From positions 1-64,000 of the forward strand of contig QCFB01000008.1 in the NCBI GenBank assembly GCA_003280345.1: a DNA stretch of 64,000 bases, written 5' to 3'. The notes under the pieces were generated by a model. It ran no database searches. It had not been told where the DNA came from and saw only the letters and a list, made by a program, of their open reading frames with translations. The position numbers and the translations under genes are program-made. Shown in pieces: positions 26,472-36,021 of the stretch. Origin of the DNA: Prochlorococcus sp. AG-363-A16 (GTDB taxonomy: Bacteria > Cyanobacteriota > Cyanobacteriia > PCC-6307 > Cyanobiaceae). Position 1 is the first letter of the stretch; each line of letters begins with the position of its first letter.

Positions 26472-28703
26472 ATGAACAATAGGGTTGAGGCAGGATTGGG
26501 GCAAGATCTTTTTACTTATCAAGGTGACCAAGAATTGAAGCGGAATGCCCCGCTTGCTGATCGCCTTCGCCCTACGACGCTTGATGACTTCGTTGGACAA
26601 AGTGCGATATTGGCGGAAGGACGTCTTTTGCGAAGAGCTATTACTGCTGACAGAGTTGGCAACTTGCTTTTACATGGTCCTCCTGGTGTTGGAAAAACTA
26701 CATTGGCACGCATTATTGCTGCTAATACTCGCTCGCATTTCAGTGTTTTGAATGCTGTTTTGGCTGGCGTAAAAGAACTTCGTCAGGAGGTTGAGCAAGC
26801 AAGAGGAAGACTTGACCGCCATAGACTTCGTACCATTCTTTTTATTGATGAGGTTCATCGCTTTAATAGTGCTCAGCAAGATGCATTGTTACCTTGGGTA
26901 GAAAATGGCACCCTGACACTTATAGGAGCCACAACAGAAAATCCTTATTTTGAGGTTAATAAAGCATTATTAAGTCGCTCTAGATTGTTTCGACTACAAA
27001 CACTTGAGCCCGAGGATTTACATCAGCTTCTTGATCGAGCTTTGCTTGATAAAGATAAGGGTTTTGGGAATCGAAATGTAAGCCTTAAAGCTGATGCCGC
27101 GAATCATTTAGTTGATGTCGCTAATGGAGACGCTCGGAGTTTGCTTAATGCTCTAGAACTAGCAGTAGAAAGTACACCCCCTGATACAAATGGATTTATA
27201 AATATTGACTTGAATATTGCTGAAGAATCGATTCAGCAACGTGCTGTTCTTTATGACAAACAAGGAGATGCTCACTTTGACACAATTAGTGCCTTTATTA
27301 AGTCTTTGCGTGGCTCAGATCCAGATGCAGCTTTGTTTTGGCTAGCTCGCATGATTGAAGCTGGTGAGAATCCTAGATATATTTTTCGCAGAATGTTGAT
27401 TGCTGCTAGTGAAGATGTTGGTTTGGCAGATCCACAAGCAATTGTGGTTGTTGAATCTTGTGCAACAGCTTTTGAACGTATTGGTCTCCCAGAAGGTCTA
27501 TATTCCTTGGCTCAGGCTGCTCTTTATTTGTCAGTTGCAGAAAAAAGTAATAGCATCTTAGGTTTTTTTGAAGCTCAGCGAACTGTTCGAGAGGCTCAAA
27601 AACAAATTATTCCAACTCATCTGCGTGATCCTCATAGAGATGGTAAGACTTTTGGAGATGGGATTGATTATAAATATCCTCATGCTTTTGCTGAACATTG
27701 GGTTAACCAGCAGTATTTACCTAAGGAATTGCAAGGAGAAATTTTTTGGAAACCTAGTCAACAGGGATGGGAAGGTAAACGTAGGTTTTTAATTTTAGAA
27801 AGACGAGCTGCTCAGTTAGCTACAGCTGTGGAGTCAGAGAATCAATATCCTTTGTTTTTAAGCAATGGTCCTCGAAACAATGAACTTGATAGTTGGCTGC
27901 AGCGTCAACTAACGAATGAGGGTAATAGGTTACAAAAACTTTTAGAAAGGTTATGGATGGGAGTTCCTTGGCAAAGAAATGATCGCGTCTTGGTAATAGG
28001 TGGACGCTCATTACTTTGGGCGTTAACGCCACTGAGTGAGGTACCTGAAGGCGGAGTGACGATACTTAGTAGTTCTAAAAATGACTTGTCTCGTTTAAAG
28101 GCTCAAATTGAAATCCTAGATCCAATTTGTCGTCCAGACTTAATTCATGAGGATCTTGTTCGGTTAGGTGAGTTGCCTGCTAATTGTCAGTTTGAATGGA
28201 TTGGAGGGAGACTGTATAATCAGGATTTCGCTTCTGAAAGGATCAATAATGTTTGGACCAAAATTTCTAATAAATGCAGTTCTAATGCAGGATTAAGGCT
28301 TCTAATAACTCATTCGATATGTGGACCCGCAAAATCTTTGATAAAGTTATTAGACCATCATGAAATTACAGATTCTGAAAATTCTATCTTAAGCGACTTA
28401 GTCCAATTAGAAGAAAATTGGTTGAATTCTTTAAGGCAAGAGAATGTTCTTTTAGAAAAATTGTTAGAGCTTGGCTGGATAATTAAATGGGAATCATGGG
28501 AAGAATCAATCACATTGCAAATTGATGAGCATTTAGAAACTAGATGGTTAGGCGAAGGTAATGTATACCGTAATTTTTTGGCTAAGAATACTTCTCAAGA
28601 AGTTGTGAGTATTATGCATAATTTGCTTAAGCGAATGCGAGGTAAATCTTTGCCACAGAATTTAATACATAAAAAAATAATAGGAAGCTTGAAATCCTCT
28701 TAA
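26472..28703 (+). CDS. rarA: RarA/MgsA-type AAA+ ATPase fused to a C-terminal extension
   Basis: Residues 1-440 match replication-associated recombination protein RarA: Walker A GPPGVGKTTL, Walker B LFIDEVHRF, sensor ATTENPYFEVN and the C-terminal helical part SLRGSDPDAALFWLARM and HLRDPHRDG. Residues about 440-743 are extra and include VLVIGGRSLLWALTPLSEVPE (start of a Rossmann-like strand) that resembles a methyltransferase-type fold. RarA alone is about 440 residues. The fusion appears to be the cyanobacterial form; whether the tail is catalytic is unknown. ATG at 26472. Confidence 0.9.
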   Translation: MNNRVEAGLGQDLFTYQGDQELKRNAPLADRLRPTTLDDFVGQSAILAEGRLLRRAITADRVGNLLLHGPPGVGKTTLARIIAANTRSHFSVLNAVLAGVKELRQEVEQARGRLDRHRLRTILFIDEVHRFNSAQQDALLPWVENGTLTLIGATTENPYFEVNKALLSRSRLFRLQTLEPEDLHQLLDRALLDKDKGFGNRNVSLKADAANHLVDVANGDARSLLNALELAVESTPPDTNGFINIDLNIAEESIQQRAVLYDKQGDAHFDTISAFIKSLRGSDPDAALFWLARMIEAGENPRYIFRRMLIAASEDVGLADPQAIVVVESCATAFERIGLPEGLYSLAQAALYLSVAEKSNSILGFFEAQRTVREAQKQIIPTHLRDPHRDGKTFGDGIDYKYPHAFAEHWVNQQYLPKELQGEIFWKPSQQGWEGKRRFLILERRAAQLATAVESENQYPLFLSNGPRNNELDSWLQRQLTNEGNRLQKLLERLWMGVPWQRNDRVLVIGGRSLLWALTPLSEVPEGGVTILSSSKNDLSRLKAQIEILDPICRPDLIHEDLVRLGELPANCQFEWIGGRLYNQDFASERINNVWTKISNKCSSNAGLRLLITHSICGPAKSLIKLLDHHEITDSENSILSDLVQLEENWLNSLRQENVLLEKLLELGWIIKWESWEESITLQIDEHLETRWLGEGNVYRNFLAKNTSQEVVSIMHNLLKRMRGKSLPQNLIHKKIIGSLKSS

Positions 28704-28716
28704 ATTTTTGAATGTA

Positions 28717-29415
28717 TTATTTTAAATTTATACCATCTTGGCAGATGATTAATGTTTCTGGATGAACATTTCGATCATAAGCAATGCCGAGACACCATAT
28801 ATTATTTATTATTTGATGAACCTTTACCTGGAATCCATGTTGATTGTGAGTTGCAAGTCTTGATTTATCACAATAATTCCAGTGAGATATGTTTTCTAAA
28901 AGCCTCCCTCTCTGCCACTTAATTGCAGCTTCTTTGATAACCCATTTTTTCAGGACATTGAATCGCAACTCATCATCTTTTAAATCTTTTAAGGAATCTA
29001 TTTCTTTGTTTGAGTAGTATCGTTTTGCTAATTCATTTGCGTTAAATGATCTATCAGTGCGCTCTATATCTACACCAATCTTTTTTTTTGACCAACCAAT
29101 GAATAAAGCATCGCAACAATGACTGAAGCTGATATATCCCCATCCTTTTGCCAGTTTTGGAGGTTTGCCTGGAGGAGCATTTAAAGGAATAGTGAGTGCA
29201 GGTACTTTCAAAAGCTCTGCCAATGCTTTCCTAACACAGCCTCTGGAATGCTGGAATTGCATTGCCCTGGTTGAAGGCAATGCACGAGCATATGCCTCTT
29301 CTCTTGCAGTGATTGGTTTTTGGGAACCATTCATCGGGAATAGCCAAAGTGCCAGTACGCTTGGTGTGCTGACTTCATTACTTGGGAATGACTTTGAAAA
29401 TTGGTGATCTAGCAC
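28717..29415 (-). CDS. 4'-phosphopantetheinyl transferase (Sfp/HetI type)
   Basis: It attaches phosphopantetheine from CoA to carrier proteins. The motif GVDIERTDR (about residue 113) holds the metal-binding Asp and Glu, and FNVLKKWVIKEAAIKW is the family's second motif. In picocyanobacteria one Sfp-like enzyme is thought to serve the fatty-acid ACP. GTG at 29415 is used because LALWLFP near residue 22 fits the usual start. It overlaps the 5' end of the divergent bcp gene. An ATG at 29334 would avoid the overlap but delete that segment. Confidence 0.9.
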   Translation of the reverse strand: MLDHQFSKSFPSNEVSTPSVLALWLFPMNGSQKPITAREEAYARALPSTRAMQFQHSRGCVRKALAELLKVPALTIPLNAPPGKPPKLAKGWGYISFSHCCDALFIGWSKKKIGVDIERTDRSFNANELAKRYYSNKEIDSLKDLKDDELRFNVLKKWVIKEAAIKWQRGRLLENISHWNYCDKSRLATHNQHGFQVKVHQIINNIWCLGIAYDRNVHPETLIICQDGINLK

Positions 29416-29855
29416 CAGACTTCACTCTCCCTAATCAGAATGGCTCCCCTTTAACTCTCTCATCTTTGAAAGGTCAAAGGGTCGTTATTTATTTTTATCC
29501 GAAAGATTCCACGCCTGGGTGTACAAAGGAAGCTTGCAATTTTCGAGATCAATGGAATCTATTTAAATCTAATGGAATTAAGGTCATAGGAATTAGTAAA
29601 GACGGTGCTGCTTCACACGTTAAATTCATAAATAAATATGATTTACCATTCACTCTTTTGACTGATGAAGAACCATGCCCTGTAGCCACTTCTTATGAAA
29701 GCTATGGACTTAAAAAATTTATGGGACGCGAATATATGGGAATGATGAGACATACTTTTGTTATTGATATTCAAGGCAAGATTGAAGCTATTTATCTTAA
29801 AGTCAAAGCAGCTTCAATGGCTGATCAGATTGTTAAAGATCTTGGTCTTGATTGA
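29388..29855 (+). CDS. bcp: Thioredoxin-dependent peroxiredoxin Bcp (PrxQ)
   Basis: A peroxidase reducing H2O2 and organic peroxides. Peroxidatic cysteine lies in TPGCTKEACNFRD, which also has the PrxQ resolving cysteine five residues on. The N-terminal LKIGDLAPDFTLPNQ is typical. 155 residues from ATG 29388. A TTG at 29382 adds two residues. It overlaps the PPTase start divergently and the coaX stop convergently (about 23 bp), so both ends are packed. Confidence 0.95.
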   Translation: MTLKIGDLAPDFTLPNQNGSPLTLSSLKGQRVVIYFYPKDSTPGCTKEACNFRDQWNLFKSNGIKVIGISKDGAASHVKFINKYDLPFTLLTDEEPCPVATSYESYGLKKFMGREYMGMMRHTFVIDIQGKIEAIYLKVKAASMADQIVKDLGLD

Positions 29856-30543
29856 TTTGAAGATATAGGTCAACCATTCCCTCTAGTACAAGATTGGGAT
29901 GGTGGAACACTTTTATGTTGCGTTGTTTGAGCTCTTCATAGAGTATTGGCGCATCACCACCACAAAGCCATATTGGCATTTGTTCTTCCCTGAGTGCTTC
30001 TACTATTGTTCCCAATAAAGATTGCAGACTACCTCTTTGCATTGCCTCACCAGTCTTCAAAGGGAACTTTGGGGTATTAAATAAAGATAGTCCTGGATCT
30101 TTGAGATTCAAGGCTCCATCCGCCATGGCTGTAAGTTGTAAGCGTAAACCTGGTACCAGTTGCCCTCCTGCGAATGCTCCATCAACTGTGATTCGTGTAA
30201 GGCTCAAAATCGTTCCTGCATCAGCGATGAGTATTCCAGAGGAACTTATGTTTGAAGTCTTTGCTTTTTGAAATGCTCCCCATCCAGCCAGAGCTCTATC
30301 AATACCCAGCCAATGAGGCAAATTCAACAATGGAACATCTTGGGTTGAAAGACGAAGAGTTGGGTTTAATGAAATCTCTGAAGGGATGGGGCCAACTGCT
30401 GCCCATGCCAATAGAGATTCTTTGTTAGATGCAAAGGTATGAGGTTTTGGAGAGGTATGTACAAAATCCCATTGATTTGTTTTTTTGATAGCCCAATGCC
30501 AGCGACTGTTGCCGATTAAAAGACAACGCTTGAGACTATGCAC
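29833..30543 (-). CDS. coaX: Type III pantothenate kinase
   Basis: First step of CoA synthesis. The N-terminus LIGNSRWHWA stands at the position of the DIGN phosphate loop, the central ADAGTILSLTRI is the DxGT motif of the acetate-kinase-like fold, and FAGGQLVPGLRLQ is the family's substrate loop. The length of 236 is ordinary. GTG at 30543; the cysH stop is adjacent on the same strand (1 base gap). It is less conserved than typical CoaX at the first loop. Confidence 0.88.
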   Translation of the reverse strand: MHSLKRCLLIGNSRWHWAIKKTNQWDFVHTSPKPHTFASNKESLLAWAAVGPIPSEISLNPTLRLSTQDVPLLNLPHWLGIDRALAGWGAFQKAKTSNISSSGILIADAGTILSLTRITVDGAFAGGQLVPGLRLQLTAMADGALNLKDPGLSLFNTPKFPLKTGEAMQRGSLQSLLGTIVEALREEQMPIWLCGGDAPILYEELKQRNIKVFHHPNLVLEGMVDLYLQINQDQDL

Positions 30544-30544
30544 T

Positions 30545-31336
30545 TCAGATGCCTTCCCCCATCACACCTGGCAAATGTATGCCGCATTCTTGTTTGAGCC
30601 CTCCGAAACGAGTGTCTCTTCCTTTTGAGGCAGAACCTTCTGGTGCACTTGAATGCCAGTCTCCGACTGTTGAATAACCCTTTTCAAATAGTGGGTGCTG
30701 AGGCAAATTATTTTTTTGCATATAGTAAAAAATATCTTTCTGAGTCCATTCGAGCAATGGCCTTAATGAGAAACGACCTCGAATCGGGTCTAGATAAGTC
30801 ATTGAACGACGATGATCAGTTTGACCACCTCTTACTCCACTGGCCCAGCATCGAACCTCAAGATCTTCTAAAGCATTGTCGAGAGGCTTTACTTTGCGAA
30901 TGAGGTGATATTTTTCTAGATCTTCTACAGAATTCGTTTCCCACAATCGTCCAAACAAAGCCTCCATTCGCGCTGGTGAGATACGGCTTTGATAAACCTT
31001 TAAATCAAGGTCGAATTGGTTGGTAAGTTTTTCTGCATATTTGTATGTTTCTGCAGGAAGGTAGCCAGTGTCTATCCAAATAACAGGTATTACTAATCCA
31101 CGATCCTTTAGGCCATGGACCATGTGCAAAAGGACTGATGATTGAATCCCGAAACTTGTTGTTAGAACAAAGCCTGAGCCAAATTGTTCATAAGCCCAAG
31201 CAAGGCGTTCTTCTGCTCGAAGTTTTTGAAGTTGACTACGAGAGTCATCTATTGACAGTTTGAGCATTGGGATTAATTCCACTTCCTTAGTAATAGGGAT
31301 ATTTTGCGTGGATTTTGTATTGGAGCTATTAGTCAT
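30545..31336 (-). CDS. cysH: Phosphoadenylyl-sulfate reductase (PAPS reductase)
   Basis: It reduces activated sulfate to sulfite in assimilation, using thioredoxin. Motifs include TSFGIQSSVLLHMV, WIDTGYLPAETY and GVRGGQTDHRRSM, plus the C-terminal ECGIHLPG with its catalytic Cys. It lacks the Cys-Cys pair of APS reductases, so PAPS is the likely substrate and no Fe-S cluster is expected. ATG at 31336 is used; TTG at 31351 adds five residues. It lies directly before coaX and is divergent from the NDH-2 gene. Confidence 0.93.
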   Translation of the reverse strand: MTNSSNTKSTQNIPITKEVELIPMLKLSIDDSRSQLQKLRAEERLAWAYEQFGSGFVLTTSFGIQSSVLLHMVHGLKDRGLVIPVIWIDTGYLPAETYKYAEKLTNQFDLDLKVYQSRISPARMEALFGRLWETNSVEDLEKYHLIRKVKPLDNALEDLEVRCWASGVRGGQTDHRRSMTYLDPIRGRFSLRPLLEWTQKDIFYYMQKNNLPQHPLFEKGYSTVGDWHSSAPEGSASKGRDTRFGGLKQECGIHLPGVMGEGI

Positions 31337-31406
31337 GCCACTATCATCCAATGCCGTGCTTCCAATTTGTTTGCTTAGCGTTTTAAATCATCTCAGGCTT
31401 TGAACC

Positions 31407-32615
31407 ATGGCCGTTAGTTTTCTCAATCCTGACCCTGTTGTTGTTGTTGGTGGTGGGTTTGCAGGTTTAACAACTGCATTGGCTCTTAGCCGTTCTAATC
31501 AAAGGCCTCCATTGGTTTTGATTGAGCCACGTAATCGGTTCGTATTCTTGCCTTTGCTTTATGAATTGTTAAGTGGTGAGCTTCAATCATGGGAAGTTGC
31601 TCCTACATATCATTCCCTAATCGCAAAAGATGGCATTTCTTTGGTAGAAGATTTTGTTGTGAAGGTTGATACAGATCAGGAAATAGTCATTACATCTTCG
31701 GGCTTAAGACTGAAATATTCGCAATTAGTACTTAGTACAGGTTCAGCACCTCAGGATTTTGGTGTGCCTGGAGTTAAACAAAATGCTTATATGTTTCATC
31801 AATTTGAAGATGTTTTGAGGCTTAGACATTTGATAACGGAAATAAAAATTTCGAATCAACGAAAAAATGTTTTGATTATTGTTGGAGCTGGGTCAACAGG
31901 TGTTGAACTTGCTTGTAAATTAGCTGACCTTTTAGAAGGCAAGGTTGAAATACATTTGATTGAACTTGCTGATAGTATTTTAATGAATAGTAAATCATTT
32001 AATCAGGAGCAAGCCAAACTTGCTCTAGGCAAACGAGGAGTTTTAATTCATTTAAAAACCCGTGTAGTTGCTATTTCTGCAGAACAAGTTGAATTAGAAA
32101 GTTTGCAGGAAAATAACTCTTCACCTCTTTCTTCATTAAGCTTTAGAGGCTTGATTTGGACAGCAGGTACAAGAGCAGTTGCTCCTGCTGGGTTATCAGA
32201 AAAACATTTTAGGGAAGGACGAATTCATGTTGATTCATACTTGCGATTGAAGGGATTGAAAAATGTGTTTGCTCTTGGTGATGTTGCTTGTAATAATGAA
32301 AGTTCCTGGCCCCTCACTGCACAGGTAGCGATGCAACAGGGAGAGGCTCTTGCAAAGATTTTGATTGCATTGCAACAAGGTCAAGCTCCACTCCCCTTTA
32401 AGTTTTTAGATCTTGGTGAAATGCTTAGTCTAGGAATCGAGGATGCGACCATTACTGGAATGGGAGTCACTCTCTCTGGTACTAGGGCGTTTCAAATTCG
32501 CCGATTGACTTATTTATCAAAGATGCCAAAGTTATCTTTAGGAATTCGCTCGGCTGGAGCGTGGCTATTGGGTAACTTGCAAGAATTTTTGGCCCCCAAG
32601 GATTCGATTACTTAA
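31407..32615 (+). CDS. Type II NADH dehydrogenase-like flavoprotein
   Basis: A membrane-peripheral, non-proton-pumping quinone reductase that recycles NADH or NADPH. The FAD dinucleotide fold starts VVVGGGFAGLTTALAL, the NAD fold is IIVGAGSTGVELACKLA, and VFALGDVACN closes the FAD site. 402 residues. ATG at 31407. It sits 54 bp upstream of the SLC13 permease on the same strand, which may mean co-transcription. The exact quinone is not readable from sequence. Confidence 0.92.
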   Translation: MAVSFLNPDPVVVVGGGFAGLTTALALSRSNQRPPLVLIEPRNRFVFLPLLYELLSGELQSWEVAPTYHSLIAKDGISLVEDFVVKVDTDQEIVITSSGLRLKYSQLVLSTGSAPQDFGVPGVKQNAYMFHQFEDVLRLRHLITEIKISNQRKNVLIIVGAGSTGVELACKLADLLEGKVEIHLIELADSILMNSKSFNQEQAKLALGKRGVLIHLKTRVVAISAEQVELESLQENNSSPLSSLSFRGLIWTAGTRAVAPAGLSEKHFREGRIHVDSYLRLKGLKNVFALGDVACNNESSWPLTAQVAMQQGEALAKILIALQQGQAPLPFKFLDLGEMLSLGIEDATITGMGVTLSGTRAFQIRRLTYLSKMPKLSLGIRSAGAWLLGNLQEFLAPKDSIT

Positions 32616-32668
32616 TTCTCTAAACAGTGGCGGGGCAGAATCATTAAAAGGGCATACCTAAAGCAAGC

Positions 32669-34489
32669 ATGAATGAGCTAAGCGCAGTTCTTCAGAACCC
32701 GCAGGCTCTTATCACAGTAGGAGTCTTGTTTCTTGCTGTCGTGCTTTTTATCAGTGGCTGGCTGGCGCCTGAGTTAACAGGCTTGTTGAGTTTGGCCTTG
32801 TTAATGGCCACGGGAGTTCTAACTCCACAAAAAGCTTTGGCAGGTTTTGGTAGTCCTGCTCTCATAACTTTGATGGGACTCTTTGCTGTTTCTGCAGCAC
32901 TTTTTAAAAGTGGAGCATTAGATCGTTTGCGCGAATTGATTGCTTCAGAGCGAATTAGAACACCACGAAGATTAATTGCTTTATTGGGCTTGGTTGTTGG
33001 TCCCGTTTCAGGCATTGTGCCGAACACACCGGTAGTCGCTTCATTACTTCCTGTCATTGAAGCTTGGTGTGCTAGACGGAAACTTTCTCCTTCTCGCGTA
33101 TTACTTCCGCTCTCATTCGCAACAGTATTGGGTGGGACCCTCACCCTTTTGGGGAGTTCTGTAAATCTTCTTGTAAGTGATATTAGTGAACAATTGGGAT
33201 ATGGCTCTTTAGACCTATTCAGTTTCACTGCTATTGGAGTGCCGATTTGGCTTGTAGGTACTGCTTATTTGTTACTTGCTCCCTCATTCCTTTTGCCAGA
33301 TCGAGGCAGGGATAGTAATGAGCTTGCTAGCTCTAGCAATCAAACTGGTTATTTCACAGAGGTAACAATTCCTCAAGACTCGAATCTGGTTGGCCAATCG
33401 CTTCACAACAGTCGATTGCAACGTCGTTTTGATGTTGATGTATTAGAGCTTCAAAGAGGCAAAGAAAGATTTTTACCTCCACTAGCTGATCGGCGAATTG
33501 AGCCTGGAGATAGATTGTTGCTTAGAGTCACGAGAGCAGATCTTCTACGCCTTCAACAGGAACATACTGTTCAATTGGCTAAGCGAGTATCTAGTCAACA
33601 GATCAAATTATTTCCATCTTCTGTTGGGGATGGTCAGAAAACAGTAGAAGTTCTCCTTCCGGCTGGTTCAACCTTGGCCGGAGCTAGTTTGCGTGAATTA
33701 CGATTTCGTCAACGTCATAACGCAACTGTCTTAGCCTTAAGGCGCGGACAGCAGACAGTCCAAGAACGCCTTGGTCAGGCTGTTTTGCGTGAAGGAGATG
33801 TCTTGCTTTTACAAGCGCCTTTGGATGCAATCCGTGGATTACAGGCCAGTAATGATTTGCTTGTGCTTGATCAATTCGAAAATGATTTGCCGACAGCTCG
33901 TCGTAAACCAATAGCAATTGCAATTGCTATATCTATGTTGATTGTGCCAACTTTAACTCCTTTGCCTCTTGTAGCAGCTGTCCTTTTGGCTGTAATTGCA
34001 ATGGTAGTAGGTGGTTGTCTCAGGCCAGCAGAAGTACAAAGATCAATCCGACTTGATGTGATTCTTTTGTTGGGATCTCTTTCGAGTTTCAGTGTGGCTA
34101 TGCAAAGCACAGGGCTTGCGGATGCCTTGGCGACAAGTCTTGAATACTGGCTTGAGGGGTTGCCAACTTATTCTGCCTTACTAGTCATCTTTTTAGCTAC
34201 GACTATTTTCACCCAAGTACTTAGCAACGCCGCCTCGGTTGCTCTTCTGGCGCCAGTGGCTATTCAGCTTGCTCCAGGTATGAATCTGCCTCCAACAGCC
34301 CTTCTAATCACTGTGTTATTTGGTGCTAGCCAATCTTTTTTGACTCCTATGGGTTATCAAACCAATCTGATGGTTTTTGGTCCAGGTCGTTATCGCTTTC
34401 TTGATGTAACAAGGTATGGTGCTGGATTAACAGCTTTGATGACTTTCATGATCCCAGGGTTAATTCTTTGGCAATACGGAGGATTTTGA
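32669..34489 (+). CDS. SLC13/DASS-type permease with two RCK_C (TrkA-C) domains
   Basis: Around 606 residues: several membrane helices at the start (LITVGVLFLAVVLFISGWLA) and the end, with hydrophilic residues 215-400 holding two RCK_C domains (GDRLLLRVTRADL and GDVLLLQAPLDAIRG pattern). The family moves dicarboxylates, sulfate or phosphate with Na+. Homologues such as algal SAC1/SLT are linked to sulfur. The nearby cysH gene hints at sulfate, but the substrate is unproven. ATG at 32669. Confidence 0.88.
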   Translation: MNELSAVLQNPQALITVGVLFLAVVLFISGWLAPELTGLLSLALLMATGVLTPQKALAGFGSPALITLMGLFAVSAALFKSGALDRLRELIASERIRTPRRLIALLGLVVGPVSGIVPNTPVVASLLPVIEAWCARRKLSPSRVLLPLSFATVLGGTLTLLGSSVNLLVSDISEQLGYGSLDLFSFTAIGVPIWLVGTAYLLLAPSFLLPDRGRDSNELASSSNQTGYFTEVTIPQDSNLVGQSLHNSRLQRRFDVDVLELQRGKERFLPPLADRRIEPGDRLLLRVTRADLLRLQQEHTVQLAKRVSSQQIKLFPSSVGDGQKTVEVLLPAGSTLAGASLRELRFRQRHNATVLALRRGQQTVQERLGQAVLREGDVLLLQAPLDAIRGLQASNDLLVLDQFENDLPTARRKPIAIAIAISMLIVPTLTPLPLVAAVLLAVIAMVVGGCLRPAEVQRSIRLDVILLLGSLSSFSVAMQSTGLADALATSLEYWLEGLPTYSALLVIFLATTIFTQVLSNAASVALLAPVAIQLAPGMNLPPTALLITVLFGASQSFLTPMGYQTNLMVFGPGRYRFLDVTRYGAGLTALMTFMIPGLILWQYGGF

Positions 34490-34593
34490 ATTAAAAGGAA
34501 TTGTGGAAGATTTTTCGAGGGAACACTATTTTGTTCTAAAGAGTATTTTGCAGAAGATTTTTAAGTTTTGGAATGTTTAGCAGGTAATCTCCG

Positions 34594-35997
34594 GTGCCAC
34601 TCTCTCAAGCAGTACATCGAACTCAGGTTTGGTACCGGCGTCTAACGGTACCTCAATTCACTGTAGTTACTGGCTTGTTGGTGGTCATTCTTGGTGCCTG
34701 CCTTTTGTCTACACCTATTTGCTCTAGTTCAAAAGTTGGTGTATGGGAATCTTTGTTTACGGCTACATCCGCGGTAACAGTGACTGGTTTAACGGTTATT
34801 GATGTAGGCGAGGATTTAACGATATTTGGTCAGTTAGTACTTGCAGCCATGCTTCTTATTGGAGGCCTAGGATTGATGGCTATAACCACTTTTTTGCAAG
34901 GATTTGTGGTTAGTGGAACTGAGTTGAGGACTCGTTTAGATCGCGGCAAAACCTTGGATGAATTTGGGGTTGGTGGAGTGGGTCGAACTTTTCGGGGAAT
35001 TGCGCTAACTGCTGCTTCATTAATCATGGTTGGAGCAATCTTGCTTTTTTGTTTTGGATTTAACGATATTTCTAATATAGGAGAGAGAATTTGGGCTTCT
35101 TTATTCCACAGTATTTCTGCTTACAACAATGCTGGTTTTGGTCTTTGGTCAGACAGCCTGCAGAGTTATCGAACAAATTGGGTAGTCAATCTTGTAATAA
35201 TTACTTTGATCATTCTTGGGGGATTGGGTTGGAGAGTTACTAGTGATTTGTGGAGTAATCGTCATCATTTGCATCGTCGTAACCTCAGCTTGCATACACG
35301 CTTGGTTCTGAGAACAACTTTCTTTTTGATTGTTTTTGGGACAATTGGATTACTTATTACTGAATCATTAGGACATGGGAATTTCTTTACAGATTTATCA
35401 TGGAGAGAACGCATTATGAGTGCGTTTTTTGAATCTATAAGTGCAAGGACGGCAGGATTTACCAATTTCCCGATATCTATTGAAAGCATTTCAGAATCAG
35501 GCCTTTTACTTTTGATGACCTTAATGTTTATAGGAGCTAGTCCAGGGGGGACAGGTGGCGGAATTAAAACCACAACTTTGGCTGCTTTGATGGCCGCGAC
35601 TCGTTCGACTCTGAGAGGACAGGATGATGTTGTGATTAGAAATCGTCAGATTTCTGACAAGGTGGTATTAAAGGCAGTCGGAATCACGGTTGGTTCTCTT
35701 CTGTTTGTTTTGATGATGGCTTTATTACTTAGCATCTCTAGTAACTTTGATGGAGATAAGCCTTTTTCATTTTTGGAAATGCTTTTCACATGTATTTCAG
35801 CCTTTGCAACAGTTGGTTTTGATGTTGGGGTTACACAACAACTGGATCATTTTGGTCAACTCGTTCTTGTTGTAGGGATGTTTGTTGGACGACTTGGAAT
35901 ATTGCTATTGCTAAGTGCAATTTGGGAAGCTTTGAATAGGGGAACATTTCACCATCAGAATCGAATTGGTTATCCGCGGGAAGACCTTTATGTCTAA
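34594..35997 (+). CDS. ktrB: K+ uptake channel subunit KtrB (TrkH family)
   Basis: The K+-translocating subunit of a Ktr system. Four pore loops are readable: TVTGLTVID, NNAGFGLW, RTAGFTNFP and ATVGFDVG. The GASPGGTGGGIKTTT segment is the KtrB membrane loop after the third pore. 467 residues with GTG start at 34594. It lies 24 bases upstream of ktrA, forming an operon. Na+ may couple transport, as in cyanobacterial Ktr. Confidence 0.96.
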   Translation: MPLSQAVHRTQVWYRRLTVPQFTVVTGLLVVILGACLLSTPICSSSKVGVWESLFTATSAVTVTGLTVIDVGEDLTIFGQLVLAAMLLIGGLGLMAITTFLQGFVVSGTELRTRLDRGKTLDEFGVGGVGRTFRGIALTAASLIMVGAILLFCFGFNDISNIGERIWASLFHSISAYNNAGFGLWSDSLQSYRTNWVVNLVIITLIILGGLGWRVTSDLWSNRHHLHRRNLSLHTRLVLRTTFFLIVFGTIGLLITESLGHGNFFTDLSWRERIMSAFFESISARTAGFTNFPISIESISESGLLLLMTLMFIGASPGGTGGGIKTTTLAALMAATRSTLRGQDDVVIRNRQISDKVVLKAVGITVGSLLFVLMMALLLSISSNFDGDKPFSFLEMLFTCISAFATVGFDVGVTQQLDHFGQLVLVVGMFVGRLGILLLLSAIWEALNRGTFHHQNRIGYPREDLYV

Positions 35998-36021
35998 TTC
36001 TTTCTATTTTGAGGAAAAAAG

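Noticed and set aside
32692-33228. 178-codon frame antisense to the SLC13 permease
   Set aside because: Composition is the complement of membrane-helix codons; no independent signals. The same holds for 55028-55552, antisense to the VKOR gene.
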